A DNA stretch of 25,395 bases from IMG/VR virus record IMGVR_UViG_3300048129_000028, positions 1 through 25,395 of that record. One strand, 5' to 3'. The position numbers were made by a program, and so were the translations under genes. The notes beneath the pieces are model-generated. The model was given only the letters and a program-made list of their open reading frames with translations. It did no database searches and was not told the DNA's origin. Shown in pieces: positions 7,187 through 15,215 of this stretch; position 1 is the first letter of the stretch; each line of letters starts with the position of its first letter. The stretch is from a virus.

Positions 7187-7426
7187 TTAACATTTCCATT
7201 TACGAAGTGCCAATGCTTTACGGGTTGGCTTGCCGTTAGGTTTTTTCATAGGTCCTTTTACACCAGACATACGAGCGCAGAAGGATCGCTTACGCGGACC
7301 TCCTCCAGGCTGCGGTGCTTTTAGGTTAGAACCTGTCGCTCTGTTGTACTTACGACGACCCGCAGCAGTCAGACCACCGCTACGGGATTTATGTTTGCCC
7401 ATTTTGAGGCTTACATTCTTAGACAT
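7187..7426 (-). CDS. basic phage protein, DUF6321-like
   Basis: 79-aa basic protein with the conserved run GGLTAAGRRKYNRATGSNL, then APQPGGGPRKRSFCARM and a Lys/Arg-rich C-terminus (KPTRKALALRKWKC). This matches my memory of DUF6321, found in many large and marine phages, of unknown function. A single-base overlap with the scaffold stop (TAATG) couples it to the morphogenesis operon. A role as a packaged DNA-binding protein is plausible from charge and place but not shown. Confidence 0.85.
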   Translation of the reverse strand: MSKNVSLKMGKHKSRSGGLTAAGRRKYNRATGSNLKAPQPGGGPRKRSFCARMSGVKGPMKKPNGKPTRKALALRKWKC

Positions 7427-8193
7427 TAGTAGTCGATATCAGAACGTGATAGTTTCTCGAACACATCATTACGGTAAGCAGGATCACGGTCATACCTAGG
7501 ATCACTCATTGCTTGCACAACTTCCGCTTGACTACGGAACACGTCAGCAGGTTGATTAGGTGCACGACCAGTAACCATCTCACCGTCAAATCCAACTGCC
7601 TTCTCCATCTCTGACCGGAGACCAGATACAGCAAGACGAATGAGTCGTGCATTACCTGATTCCACCAAAGCATCAAAGGCTTCGATATCAGCTTGATCCA
7701 GGTTCTCACCAGACCATGCCATCAGTTGTTTGTAACCTTCTTCACCACCTGCTGTGTTCTGAATCTGATTCACCTCACCCTCAGTAAGGTCAGGTGACTC
7801 AGCTTGTGGCAGGTTTCCCTGCATCTCAATGTATGCGTTAACCAGATCTGTACTAGACATAGAGGTGAACTGTTCCATCACTTCAGGAGTCAGCTCACCT
7901 TTTTCTGCATACAACTGCGATGCTTCAGTAATCAGATCAATAGCAGGGTTTGATTCTACTTCTTCTTCGGGGGTTTCTTCTTGCTCCCGCAGCTCCTCAT
8001 TTTCATTGGACTCTCCAAGTTTCTTTTGTAGTTCGATGTAAGCTTTCTCAAGCTCTTCTGCATCCTTAAACTTACCAGCATATGCAGCTTCTTGTTCCTT
8101 AGCAGCAGCCTCACCAATTGCTAGTGCTTCTTGTTCTGCTTCATTAAATTCAGGCTGATCAGCTGGAGTGGGATCATACGTCAGTGTGGCCAT
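7426..8193 (-). CDS. capsid assembly scaffold protein (T7 gp9-like)
   Basis: 255-aa highly acidic protein placed between portal and capsid, as T7 gp9. The first third carries a helical segment typical of scaffolds (KFKDAEELEKAYIELQKKLG) followed by a Glu-rich stretch; predicted mostly alpha-helical with coiled-coil character. The end (YDRDPAYRNDVFEKLSRSDI) is the typical C-terminal part that contacts the shell. It guides assembly of the capsid protein encoded at 3774-5008 and is expected to leave the head before packaging. The start overlaps the 72-aa gene by 20 bases. Confidence 0.92.
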   Translation of the reverse strand: MATLTYDPTPADQPEFNEAEQEALAIGEAAAKEQEAAYAGKFKDAEELEKAYIELQKKLGESNENEELREQEETPEEEVESNPAIDLITEASQLYAEKGELTPEVMEQFTSMSSTDLVNAYIEMQGNLPQAESPDLTEGEVNQIQNTAGGEEGYKQLMAWSGENLDQADIEAFDALVESGNARLIRLAVSGLRSEMEKAVGFDGEMVTGRAPNQPADVFRSQAEVVQAMSDPRYDRDPAYRNDVFEKLSRSDIDY

Positions 8194-8392
8194 TAACTGT
8201 ATTTACTTTAAGGTTTCCAAGTCCGACAGTAGTAACCATATTCTTCGGACGATTAGCACCAATCTTAGGTTTGGGTGCATACTTATTTTCAGGCTGGATA
8301 GGTTCTTCTACTGTCAGCTCTACCTTCTCATTGGGTGGTTGCTCCACCTTCCGGGTTCGGGTTCGCTTGCGCGACTCCTTGGGTGAATCCAT
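8174..8392 (-). CDS. hypothetical protein between portal and scaffold
   Basis: 72-aa basic and Pro-rich protein, MDSPKESRKRTRTRKVEQPP at its start, probably largely disordered. The start is well supported: a Shine-Dalgarno AGGAG lies 7 bases before the ATG. It overlaps the portal end by 65 bases and the scaffold start by 20. I do not recognise a family. The place hints at a morphogenesis accessory role. Confidence 0.7.
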   Translation of the reverse strand: MDSPKESRKRTRTRKVEQPPNEKVELTVEEPIQPENKYAPKPKIGANRPKNMVTTVGLGNLKVNTVNGHTDV

Positions 8393-9965
8393 CTATCATC
8401 TCCTGTGCTTGTGGATTTTTACTTGGATCCAACATCGGTGCTGATGCAAACTGACCAGCTTGCTTAATAAGCTGTTGCTGTGCAACTTGTTGCTGCTGTC
8501 TTTGCATCTCATTTTGGATGTCAGACATACTCTTGACTAGGTTCAACACATCAATACCTTGTGCAGTAGCCAGACGCTTGATGTATTCGTCAGGGTTAAT
8601 GAACCTCTGAATAGCTTCTGGACCCATGGTCTGGGCAATGGTTGTAATGAACTGGATGAGTGATTCTCTATCTTGACCACGACCCAGTGCATTAACACCA
8701 GCCACGATCTGTGGCCGGACAATACCTTTAGGTAGTTTGGGTAGCTGACCACTGCGTTGCAGTACCATCAGCGTACGATCAAGATATGGTTTGAGGAACT
8801 CAACTGTTAGCAGGCTGAACAATCCAGCGAGTTGACTATCGAGTTCGAGTTGTGTGAGACGTACCTCCTCTGCAGTGGTGCGCTCAGACTGTCTGACATT
8901 TAGAACCATGAAAGCATCAAGGATGCGTTGACCCAGCTGGTTAGCCATGTCATATGCAGTCCTGAAGTCAGCAGTCTTACCAACCTGAACAACAGCAATA
9001 TCATCAGGTCTACCCTGAATGATTGCACCGTTGCCAGCTTGCGCCAGAGTCTGTGGTTTAGTAGTGCTAGATGGTGAGACAAGGAACACAACCTTAGCGG
9101 CTGCTGCAGAGCCTTCTACGAGTGCCTGAGAGAGTGCTTCGAGGGATTTAAGATCTCCTAAAAACTCCTCTACTCTACCTCTACCGTAGGCTTCACCATC
9201 AAAATTATTAAATCTAAGAACCAGCCAAGGTGATGCATTCTTAGGCGATGTACCACGGCTATCAGGTAGCTGCTTATCTTCAGCCTCTTGATACCATGTC
9301 CAGCGTCCATTGCTCTTGTCTAGTTTGACGTGGGTGTATACCTCACAGTCGCCTTCATATGTGTTCGTTCCTGTCTTGGCATTCAGTCCACCTCCAGCGC
9401 TAACCTCATTAGGTTTATTTTCAGACGGTGTAGGAAGACCAAGTAGTTTACGACTAATAAGTTCCTTCGTGACAATCTCGATGACATTACCGTTGCCATC
9501 ACGGTCCACTACATAACGATTAAGTGGGTAGTTCTTCAGACCATCTTTACCCATATAGATAAGAGAGTTACCACCTACAACGAGGTGCTTGATAGCCTGG
9601 TGAATTACAACACGATCGTTAGATGCATTGATAGAGTCCATGACCATCCTCTCCATCTTGGAGAATGACAGGTCAAGTTCACTACGAATCTGTGGATCTA
9701 TCTCTTCACCTAGCTTGTCATCTCTGACTTGCAGTTTGAAGAAGCTAGTCTGTGGAGGTAGCAAAGCTAGCATCAACTTAGATGCTAATGTCACTGTTGC
9801 TTTGGCTCCAATACTTTGCCAAGGCGTAGTCAGCTTTTTATGCTGAGAATTATCGTCTTGACGTTTGATTAGGTAAGGCAGCGTTAGCTGCGAACATTCA
9901 TGAGCGATGTCAAGGAACTGCTGACGTTCACTCTGTAGTTCGTTATATCGTAGCCTTGCCCTCAT
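8328..9965 (-). CDS. portal / head-tail connector protein (T7 gp8-like)
   Basis: 545-aa protein, near the 536 aa of T7 gp8. Typical parts: the N-terminal LTLPYL segment after an Arg-rich start, TPWQSIGAKATVTLASKLMLALLPP, the long crown-and-stem region around SERTTAEEVRLTQLELDSQLAGLFSLL, and a Gln-rich C-terminal tail (QRQQQQVAQQQL). Twelve copies form the DNA channel at one capsid vertex and bind tail tubular A. The ATG overlaps the stop of the gp7.3-like gene (ATGA). Confidence 0.96.
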   Translation of the reverse strand: MRARLRYNELQSERQQFLDIAHECSQLTLPYLIKRQDDNSQHKKLTTPWQSIGAKATVTLASKLMLALLPPQTSFFKLQVRDDKLGEEIDPQIRSELDLSFSKMERMVMDSINASNDRVVIHQAIKHLVVGGNSLIYMGKDGLKNYPLNRYVVDRDGNGNVIEIVTKELISRKLLGLPTPSENKPNEVSAGGGLNAKTGTNTYEGDCEVYTHVKLDKSNGRWTWYQEAEDKQLPDSRGTSPKNASPWLVLRFNNFDGEAYGRGRVEEFLGDLKSLEALSQALVEGSAAAAKVVFLVSPSSTTKPQTLAQAGNGAIIQGRPDDIAVVQVGKTADFRTAYDMANQLGQRILDAFMVLNVRQSERTTAEEVRLTQLELDSQLAGLFSLLTVEFLKPYLDRTLMVLQRSGQLPKLPKGIVRPQIVAGVNALGRGQDRESLIQFITTIAQTMGPEAIQRFINPDEYIKRLATAQGIDVLNLVKSMSDIQNEMQRQQQQVAQQQLIKQAGQFASAPMLDPSKNPQAQEMIDGFTQGVAQANPNPEGGATTQ

Positions 9966-10210
9966 GAGTTCAATCCTCCCTCACTGCCACTAATGTTCAG
10001 TGTGCTGCGCAGAGAATTAGATGTAACTCTATTCTTTTGTGTAGCTGCTTTCTTCTGTGCACCTACTCGCAAGTCCGGCTGCGAGCCAACAGGCTGCGTC
10101 TGCTTAGGTGCAGGTGCAGGCTTCGGTGGTGGCGGTGGAGGTGCGGGTGCAGGTGGAAGCGGTGGTGGCGGTGGCGGTGGCTTAGGTGCCTTAGGTTGTA
10201 AAAAGCACAT
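9962..10210 (-). CDS. gp7.3-like tail assembly protein with polyproline segment
   Basis: 82 aa from the ATG at 10210 (MCFLQPKAPK), which overlaps the previous stop as TAATG. Residues about 10-40 are almost only Pro, Ala and Lys (runs of six or seven Pro). The C-terminus, VGAQKKAATQKN...SLRSTLNISGSEGGLNS, has the Lys/Arg-rich stretch and the closing Gly-Gly-Leu-Asn pattern of T7 gp7.3, which is needed for tail assembly and host range. The place just before portal matches T7 gene 7.3. A longer in-frame start exists upstream (10240) but would overlap the neighbour more. Confidence 0.75.
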   Translation of the reverse strand: MCFLQPKAPKPPPPPPPLPPAPAPPPPPPKPAPAPKQTQPVGSQPDLRVGAQKKAATQKNRVTSNSLRSTLNISGSEGGLNS

Positions 10211-10401
10211 TATTCTTGCTCCATTTGTTGTTTGATCCACTCCACAACATGACGTTGACCAGCTCGATACATAATCTGTTCAATCGGCATGTCAGGAGTA
10301 GGGTTAACGGGTGGAAAAGTTTCTTCTAAAGACTCAAGTACCTGCTGTGAATGCAGGCCAACAGTCTCTAGAAGGTTAAGCATATTGTGGGAGGTTGACA
10401 T
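10210..10401 (-). CDS. hypothetical protein between nrdB and gp7.3
   Basis: 63-aa protein, MSTSHNMLNLLETVGLHSQ at the start, with a conserved-looking C-terminal helix MYRAGQRHVVEWIKQQMEQE. The ATG at 10401 overlaps the nrdB end by 26 bases. A longer frame starts at 10470 but would run deep into nrdB. I have seen comparable short proteins before portal in cyanopodoviruses but cannot name a function. Confidence 0.75.
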   Translation of the reverse strand: MSTSHNMLNLLETVGLHSQQVLESLEETFPPVNPTPDMPIEQIMYRAGQRHVVEWIKQQMEQE

Positions 10402-11092
10402 TAGAATGCTCAAAGAATGCTGGCATCCGAGCAGACTTAGTGGCAGATAGTTCAGGTGCTTTACCTTCATACATCAGCCGGTCACTGGAATCCAACCAAA
10501 ATTTTTTATTCAAATATTTATCGGTTGCTGTAGCGGACAGCGGTTGCATCACCCAGTTAATAGTTGCCTTGCGTAACTTATCCAGGGACTGAGAAGGAAC
10601 GAGTCCAAGCTCAGCACACACAAGGCTATTAGTCGCCACATGTATCTGCTCATCTCTACTTATGTCCGCAGAGGTTGTACGCATTGCAGCGTCACCATTA
10701 AATCGAAAGAATGGGAGTAGTACGAAGAAAATTGCACGCTCGGCAACCATTGCTTTGAGTACCGTGTGATCTGGATGCGATACCCACGCCTTTCGTAGCG
10801 CCATCGCTTCCTTCTCAGCTTTTTCATCAACGCCGTAAGCATCGGCAATGAAACCGAGTGCCAGGTCGTGGTTCTCTTCATCCCGTACATTGTGGATGAG
10901 TATCTCTCTTGAGACTTCTGGTATGTCAGTGGATAGAGCATCGGTAATAAAATCTCCGACAGGTAATTCCATATGTCTTAATGCAAGAGCGCGATAGATA
11001 GCTTCCTCCGCACCTTCCTTGCAGACACCAGCTGTAGGTTTAACTGGCGTCCATTTGCGCTTACGCGCCATTAGTTTTTGATAAGGGTTCAT
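10376..11092 (-). CDS. nrdB: ribonucleotide reductase beta subunit, class I-type, lacking radical Tyr
   Basis: 238-aa ferritin-like protein with two ExxH motifs (Glu72-xx-His75 in DEENH; Glu148-xx-His151 in DEQIH), a further Glu118 in a hydrophobic helix and a Glu at about 42, the set of six metal ligands of class I beta subunits. The residue at the place of the radical Tyr (His + 4) is Leu79, so it cannot make a standard tyrosyl radical. This fits Tyr-less beta subunits. Shorter than usual NrdB (340-375 aa). It follows the alpha subunit with an ATGA overlap and supplies the radical for dNTP synthesis. Podovirus reductases of this type were earlier listed as class II; a beta subunit next door argues for class I. 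Confidence 0.85.
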   Translation of the reverse strand: MNPYQKLMARKRKWTPVKPTAGVCKEGAEEAIYRALALRHMELPVGDFITDALSTDIPEVSREILIHNVRDEENHDLALGFIADAYGVDEKAEKEAMALRKAWVSHPDHTVLKAMVAERAIFFVLLPFFRFNGDAAMRTTSADISRDEQIHVATNSLVCAELGLVPSQSLDKLRKATINWVMQPLSATATDKYLNKKFWLDSSDRLMYEGKAPELSATKSARMPAFFEHSNVNLPQYA

Positions 11093-12468
11093 TCTGCACA
11101 GTCACATTGTGGTTCTTTCTCAGGTTCCAGGAGACTGCTCAAGTAATCATCGACTTCGTTTTCATTCAAAGCAGCATAAGCATTTGATTTATCTTGAACA
11201 TCACCCATCACCTGCAAGCTGTAATACAGCGATGTTTGTGGAGACCGGAGCCACTCTTCGATGAACTCGTTATCCATGACAGCCATGTCAGACCACCAAT
11301 TAAACGAGTAACCGTGTAGAAGTCCACTGCGTTGGTAGAGTTCCATAATGCCGTCAGCGACAGCTTTATAGTTTTCCCAACCAACTTCACTAGCGATTTC
11401 AACATCGCCATAGTCATATGTCTGGACACCAAAGGTGCCAGAGTCACGGTCAACAGTCCGTGCAATAGGTGGTGCAATCTCCGGCGTGCAGGTGTAGCCG
11501 TCAGAGTCCTTTGAGCGGTAGCTACAAGACGCTGTAGGAGCAATTGCAAAGGCTCGCACCATGTTATTACGGCGAGCAATACCAGCAGCGTCCTGGATGC
11601 CTTGGTTGATCTTCTTTACCAGGGTGTAAGCAACAGTAGCTTTTTCTACTCCTGCCAAGAACTGCTTAAGTGCTCTTCCAAACTGTTCGTAGGTAACACT
11701 GTACTTTCGCAAGAGGTTTGCGAGACCTAACACTCCAAGTCCAACCTGTCGATCTTTTTCTGAAGATAGGTATTCTCCAGTCTCTCCAACACCTGTCCTT
11801 GAATGGAGTTCACAAAGTTCCGACATCCCTTGCATGAAAGCAGCAGGGATTTCGTCGAATGCAGTTGCTCCAAGATTCACGTGCGTCAAAAGACAGGTAC
11901 CTCGGCTGGGCAGATACACTTCAAGGCAGACATTACCTCTAATCCTTTTTCTTTCATTGTCATACCTCACTTTGTTTAGCCAAATGTCACCGGCACGAAT
12001 GCCTTTGAATAGTTTCTGGCGGGTGATGATGTCCATATCTTCCCACCATTCTGATGTAATGTTGACACACCGCTTGACCCAGGGTAGCTCCTCTCGTGGA
12101 GTTGTGATGAACTCATCAATGTCCGGGTGCGACGCGTCAAGGTGAAGCACTATCGCACCGTTCTTGTATCGCCCACCTCTACGCAGGATCTGATTCAAAG
12201 TAGAATAGATCTTCCCAAACGAGACAGGACCAGAGGCAAGTAACCCTTTGCCATTATCATCTCCTTTGGGTCGGAGTTTTGAGAGGTGAATGGCACAGCC
12301 TGCACCGTTGCGCAAGGCGTGGGACGCGAACCTCCACGACGCTTCAATACCATCTGGACCCTCCATTGAGTCAGAAACTACAAAGACCGTGCACGACACG
12401 GGTAGGCGTCCATAGGGTTCATCCATCCAGGATTGAACGCGTCCAGTTCTAGAAATTAGTTCTCTCAT
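11089..12468 (-). CDS. nrdA: ribonucleotide reductase alpha (catalytic) subunit, short form
   Basis: 459-aa catalytic subunit that reduces ribonucleotides to deoxyribonucleotides. It begins almost at the first active-site Cys (LPVSC, about residue 26), followed by the ten-stranded barrel with the NVCLE motif (Asn, Cys, Glu active-site residues), the second redox Cys (GTCLL), APTASCSYRS, and a C-terminal CDC pair for re-reduction. The N-terminal ATP cone and helical domain are absent, so allosteric activity control is missing. The ATGA overlap with MazG and with nrdB makes one nucleotide-metabolism operon. Short podoviral forms of this kind are known from cyanophages. Confidence 0.93.
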   Translation of the reverse strand: MRELISRTGRVQSWMDEPYGRLPVSCTVFVVSDSMEGPDGIEASWRFASHALRNGAGCAIHLSKLRPKGDDNGKGLLASGPVSFGKIYSTLNQILRRGGRYKNGAIVLHLDASHPDIDEFITTPREELPWVKRCVNITSEWWEDMDIITRQKLFKGIRAGDIWLNKVRYDNERKRIRGNVCLEVYLPSRGTCLLTHVNLGATAFDEIPAAFMQGMSELCELHSRTGVGETGEYLSSEKDRQVGLGVLGLANLLRKYSVTYEQFGRALKQFLAGVEKATVAYTLVKKINQGIQDAAGIARRNNMVRAFAIAPTASCSYRSKDSDGYTCTPEIAPPIARTVDRDSGTFGVQTYDYGDVEIASEVGWENYKAVADGIMELYQRSGLLHGYSFNWWSDMAVMDNEFIEEWLRSPQTSLYYSLQVMGDVQDKSNAYAALNENEVDDYLSSLLEPEKEPQCDCAE

Positions 12469-12815
12469 TCGACCAAGTCTTTCAAATTAGGTGGTTGATA
12501 GTTCGGTCCTTTCAAGACCTTTCCATCCCTGCGGCGGATGGGTGTTCCGTCTAAGCCAAGCTTCGACATGTTTGATTTATGAACACGATCCATGGCTTCC
12601 TCAAGATCCCATTCCATGTTCTCTGCATATTGGAAGCAGACATATACAAGGTCCGCTAGTTCTTTTAGTTCTTGCTCGTAACCTTCATTACCTCGTGCAT
12701 AACAAAGTTCGCTGTACTCTTCAGCGATCAAATCCAGTTGCATAGTCCGGTTCTCCGAACTGTTCTGGATCCCATAAGCTGAGCGGAATTGTATTGCTTG
12801 GTCGCTCAGGCTCAT
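12465..12815 (-). CDS. mazG: MazG-like nucleotide pyrophosphohydrolase
   Basis: 116-aa all-alpha NTP pyrophosphatase. The metal-binding motifs are visible: EEYSEL (ExxE) and ELADLVY (ExxxD). The C-terminal part DGKVLKGPNYQPPNL is typical of the phage branch of the family. The ATG at 12815 (MSLSDQAIQF) is chosen because QFRSAYG before the first Glu motif belongs to the conserved N-terminal helix, although an ATG at 12743 has a better Shine-Dalgarno (GGAG). Overlap with the DUF3310 gene is 95 bases. Family members hydrolyse NTP/dNTP; a role in (p)ppGpp or nucleotide pool control is commonly proposed for cyanophages. Confidence 0.88.
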   Translation of the reverse strand: MSLSDQAIQFRSAYGIQNSSENRTMQLDLIAEEYSELCYARGNEGYEQELKELADLVYVCFQYAENMEWDLEEAMDRVHKSNMSKLGLDGTPIRRRDGKVLKGPNYQPPNLKDLVE

Positions 12816-13014
12816 CTTCTGTTGGTGTGTGTGATAGTTCATTCTCAAGGTAGTGGATAGCCTTTTTAAGGTCCTCAATCTCTGTGTGAGGACTTTTGTA
12901 ACCGGCTCTGCAAATATATTTAATAGCATTGCCGCGGAAATAATTTAGTCCTTGGTCTCTGATGAAGTCCCAGACTTCTATTGACCCTCGGGTGTAGTGG
13001 GATGGATTGTCCAT
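12721..13014 (-). CDS. DUF3310 protein
   Basis: 97-aa protein. The first 60 residues carry the DUF3310 signature: NPSHYT.G.IEVWDFI.DQ, then FRGNAIKYICRAG and EDLKKAIHYLE. The family is very common in phages and sometimes annotated as SaV-like or nucleotide kinase without proof. The C-terminal third is Pro/Glu-rich and not part of the domain. Its neighbours (exonuclease, MazG, ribonucleotide reductase) support a role in nucleotide metabolism. Confidence 0.9.
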   Translation of the reverse strand: MDNPSHYTRGSIEVWDFIRDQGLNYFRGNAIKYICRAGYKSPHTEIEDLKKAIHYLENELSHTPTEDEPERPSNTIPLSLWDPEQFGEPDYATGFDR

Positions 13015-13157
13015 GCTTCTAGTAGCTGACCAATATTGTTGGTCAAGATAAAGTTAGTCTTTTGTAAGTCTATGAACAAAGGGATGATGTCTTCTTTTGT
13101 AGTCACATCACGTTCAAGCAAGTCAATAATACGTCGGAGCTTGAACTCTTGTTCCAT
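12978..13157 (-). CDS. small cyanophage protein downstream of exonuclease
   Basis: 59 aa from the ATG at 13157: MEQEFKLRRIIDLLERDVTT, then KEDIIPLFIDLQKTNFILTNN, a helical protein. I recall similar short proteins of the pattern EQEFKLR..LLE....KEDII..F..LQ in cyanophages, function unknown. In-frame ATGs at 13178 and 13205 would extend into the exonuclease gene; the chosen start keeps a seven-base gap. Overlaps the DUF3310 gene by 37 bases. Confidence 0.72.
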   Translation of the reverse strand: MEQEFKLRRIIDLLERDVTTKEDIIPLFIDLQKTNFILTNNIGQLLEAWTIHPTTPEGQ

Positions 13158-13164
13158 TGTAATT

Positions 13165-13881
13165 TTAGTCGTAGGCATCGGCGGGAGACCATAAGATAGG
13201 TCCATTGTTGTAGTCCTCAGCAGTTAAGATCTTTGCAAGCCTTGCATTTTTCAAAGCATCTTCCTCTGTGAGACCTTTTTGAATGAATGCGTCTAAAACA
13301 GTATTCCAAGTGTATCCGTTTTCGCCAAAAAATTTTGCGCTAGTTTTTACACCGAATCCTGGTGCACCGCTATATCCGTCAGTCTGGTCACCTGATAGCG
13401 TTTGAATCAGGAACCACTGCCAGCCGTCCTGTTTGGTGATTGTGAACATTTCGTCCATGTTGAACAGTCGACCAGGGATTTGTTTCATGTCTTTATCTGG
13501 AGAGCAGATGACGCAGTCATCATTCGATGTTGCGTAGACACCCATAGAATCATCAGCTTCTAGCTCAGGCATGATGATGACTTTATAATCATTATATAGG
13601 TGGTTAATTACACGTTTATATCCACAGGGTTTCTTGCGGTTGCGGTGACCCTTATAGGCTGGGTCTACACGCTTTCTAAAGTTAATAGAGTCACTGAAGA
13701 ACAGAATAACTTCGGCATCAAAGAAGCCTGATTGAACTCGTTTGATGTCCCTGATAGCGTTGGCATATGCCTCACTAAACTTAGAACCTACAACGATTAC
13801 ATCATTGCCATAGTCGATGTCATACTCTGCTGCAGCACAGCTCTTATAAACAATATAGTCAGCGTCTATTAGTAATTTCAT
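13165..13881 (-). CDS. 5'-3' exonuclease (T7 gp6-like)
   Basis: 238-aa flap-nuclease family protein. Metal-binding Asp clusters: MKLLIDADYIVYK (first Asp), MPELEADDSMGV, ICSPDKDMKQIPG and SGDQTDGYSGAPGFG with the helix-hairpin-helix-like GFGVKTS. Length is below T7 gp6 (300 aa). It degrades host DNA, trims RNA primers and helps recombination. The start shares one base with the DNA polymerase stop (TAATG), matching T7 order (5 then 6). Confidence 0.93.
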   Translation of the reverse strand: MKLLIDADYIVYKSCAAAEYDIDYGNDVIVVGSKFSEAYANAIRDIKRVQSGFFDAEVILFFSDSINFRKRVDPAYKGHRNRKKPCGYKRVINHLYNDYKVIIMPELEADDSMGVYATSNDDCVICSPDKDMKQIPGRLFNMDEMFTITKQDGWQWFLIQTLSGDQTDGYSGAPGFGVKTSAKFFGENGYTWNTVLDAFIQKGLTEEDALKNARLAKILTAEDYNNGPILWSPADAYD

Positions 13882-15215
13882 TAATGGGTTTCACTCCAGT
13901 TGTCTCCTGTGGTTGCCTCTGCGTCGATACGGCAGCGGATGTTGTAATACTCTCCAGCTTCTGTAGCACTGAGTACCAAGGATGAACATAAGTCTTTTGC
14001 ATGATTTGGATCTACCTCGAACTGCAATTCATCATGCACAAATGCAAGTTGATGGCAGCACAGGTTTAGTTCTTTAATGTGACTATTATTAATGACCATC
14101 CACCGCTTCGCGACGCAGCCCGCTCCCGACTGGAGCAGGTAGTTCAGCGATTTATGCGGTGAATCCAGGTCAATTTTTCTACCATCGATAGATTTGATGT
14201 ACCCTCTCTCTGCAGCCGCTTTAGTTGCATCGAGGAGATCACCGAGTCCATCAATCGCCTCAACATATGCGGCGCGAATCTCTTTTCCTTTCTTCTTCGC
14301 TTTCGCGGAAGATAGCTGTTTGTCATAACTGTGTCCGATCTTTTCGTCACCAGCGCCATACAAAAAAGCATATGAAATTTTCTTAATTTGTGACCTTGTG
14401 ACGCCTACCTTATCGGCGTTGACTTGATGGATGTCTCCGTTGAGGAGGATTTCGGCGTATCGACCTCCGTCCCACCTCGCCAAATAATGAGAGAGCATCC
14501 GAAGCTCAATGCCAGATAAATCAGCGCCAACCATGGATAAACCTGGCGACGGTATGAATAACTTTCTGAATCTCTCATCTGATGGTACTTGTGCGAGGTT
14601 CGGGTTTCTGTGAGCGCAGCGGTGTGTATTCGTTGCAACGCTGCAGTGATGATGTAGCCGGTCATTCGTACATAGCTTCAGCCAAGCGTTCGTGCCGTTC
14701 GACAGGAGACCAAGCATTTTGGTTACCGTCAAACATCTCGCAAACATCGTAGAAATCTCTGATCCAATCTCGGTCAGAATAACTTCGTCGACGACTGGCT
14801 TCCCAGTAGCTGTCATCTGGGTCGGACTCCAGCCATAAAATGTTGTTAATATCCATGAGATATGATCCCGTGATGTGCAATTAAGATCTTTTAGTCGAGT
14901 AAAGGGTGCACCCTCCGCATATCCTTGCGTGCGGTTATTTCGTTTCGGAGTGAATTCTGCTCCTGCAACGTAAGGGTGTCTCCGTCGTAGTGCTTCTTCA
15001 ATCTCTCGAAGCTCTTGTGAGAGAGCAGATGTAAGTTGCCATGCAGCAGCCTCATTAAATCTCCATCCATGAATCTCCTGTTCAGTAAGTATTTGTTGTA
15101 CCTGGTGCTCTAACGAGATCCACTCAGGTAGGGTTTGAAGTGGTTCCAAAGTTTGGTGGTAACGTGAACATCTTGTATGCAATAATCTTCCATTTCTTGG
15201 CTCCAACTTTGCCAA
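13881..15215 (-). CDS. DNA polymerase, polymerase domain (T7 gp5-like), separated by frameshift
   Basis: Family A polymerase domain. Motif A is GADLSGIELRMLSHYL (about residue 233), motif B includes KKISYAFLYGAG, and motif C is FVHDELQFEVD (about 393); the C-terminus ends NWSETH like T7-type enzymes. The open frame starts at a TTG without a ribosome site, and its first 30 codons are the out-of-frame reading of the exonuclease-domain gene. Homologous sequence begins only at about LPEWISLEHQVQQIL. So the gene is the second part of a polymerase whose first part is 15110-15640. One missing base near 15131-15136 (AAACCC) explains the break. It may be a real split, a programmed shift or a sequencing error. 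Confidence 0.93.
   Translation of the reverse strand: MAKLEPRNGRLLHTRCSRYHQTLEPLQTLPEWISLEHQVQQILTEQEIHGWRFNEAAAWQLTSALSQELREIEEALRRRHPYVAGAEFTPKRNNRTQGYAEGAPFTRLKDLNCTSRDHISWILTTFYGWSPTQMTATGKPVVDEVILTEIGSEISTMFARCLTVTKMLGLLSNGTNAWLKLCTNDRLHHHCSVATNTHRCAHRNPNLAQVPSDERFRKLFIPSPGLSMVGADLSGIELRMLSHYLARWDGGRYAEILLNGDIHQVNADKVGVTRSQIKKISYAFLYGAGDEKIGHSYDKQLSSAKAKKKGKEIRAAYVEAIDGLGDLLDATKAAAERGYIKSIDGRKIDLDSPHKSLNYLLQSGAGCVAKRWMVINNSHIKELNLCCHQLAFVHDELQFEVDPNHAKDLCSSLVLSATEAGEYYNIRCRIDAEATTGDNWSETH

Noticed and set aside
15100-15215. Programmed -1 frameshift in DNA polymerase
   Set aside because: No canonical X XXY YYZ heptamer or downstream pseudoknot was seen; a simple one-base lesion in AAACCC explains the break more directly.
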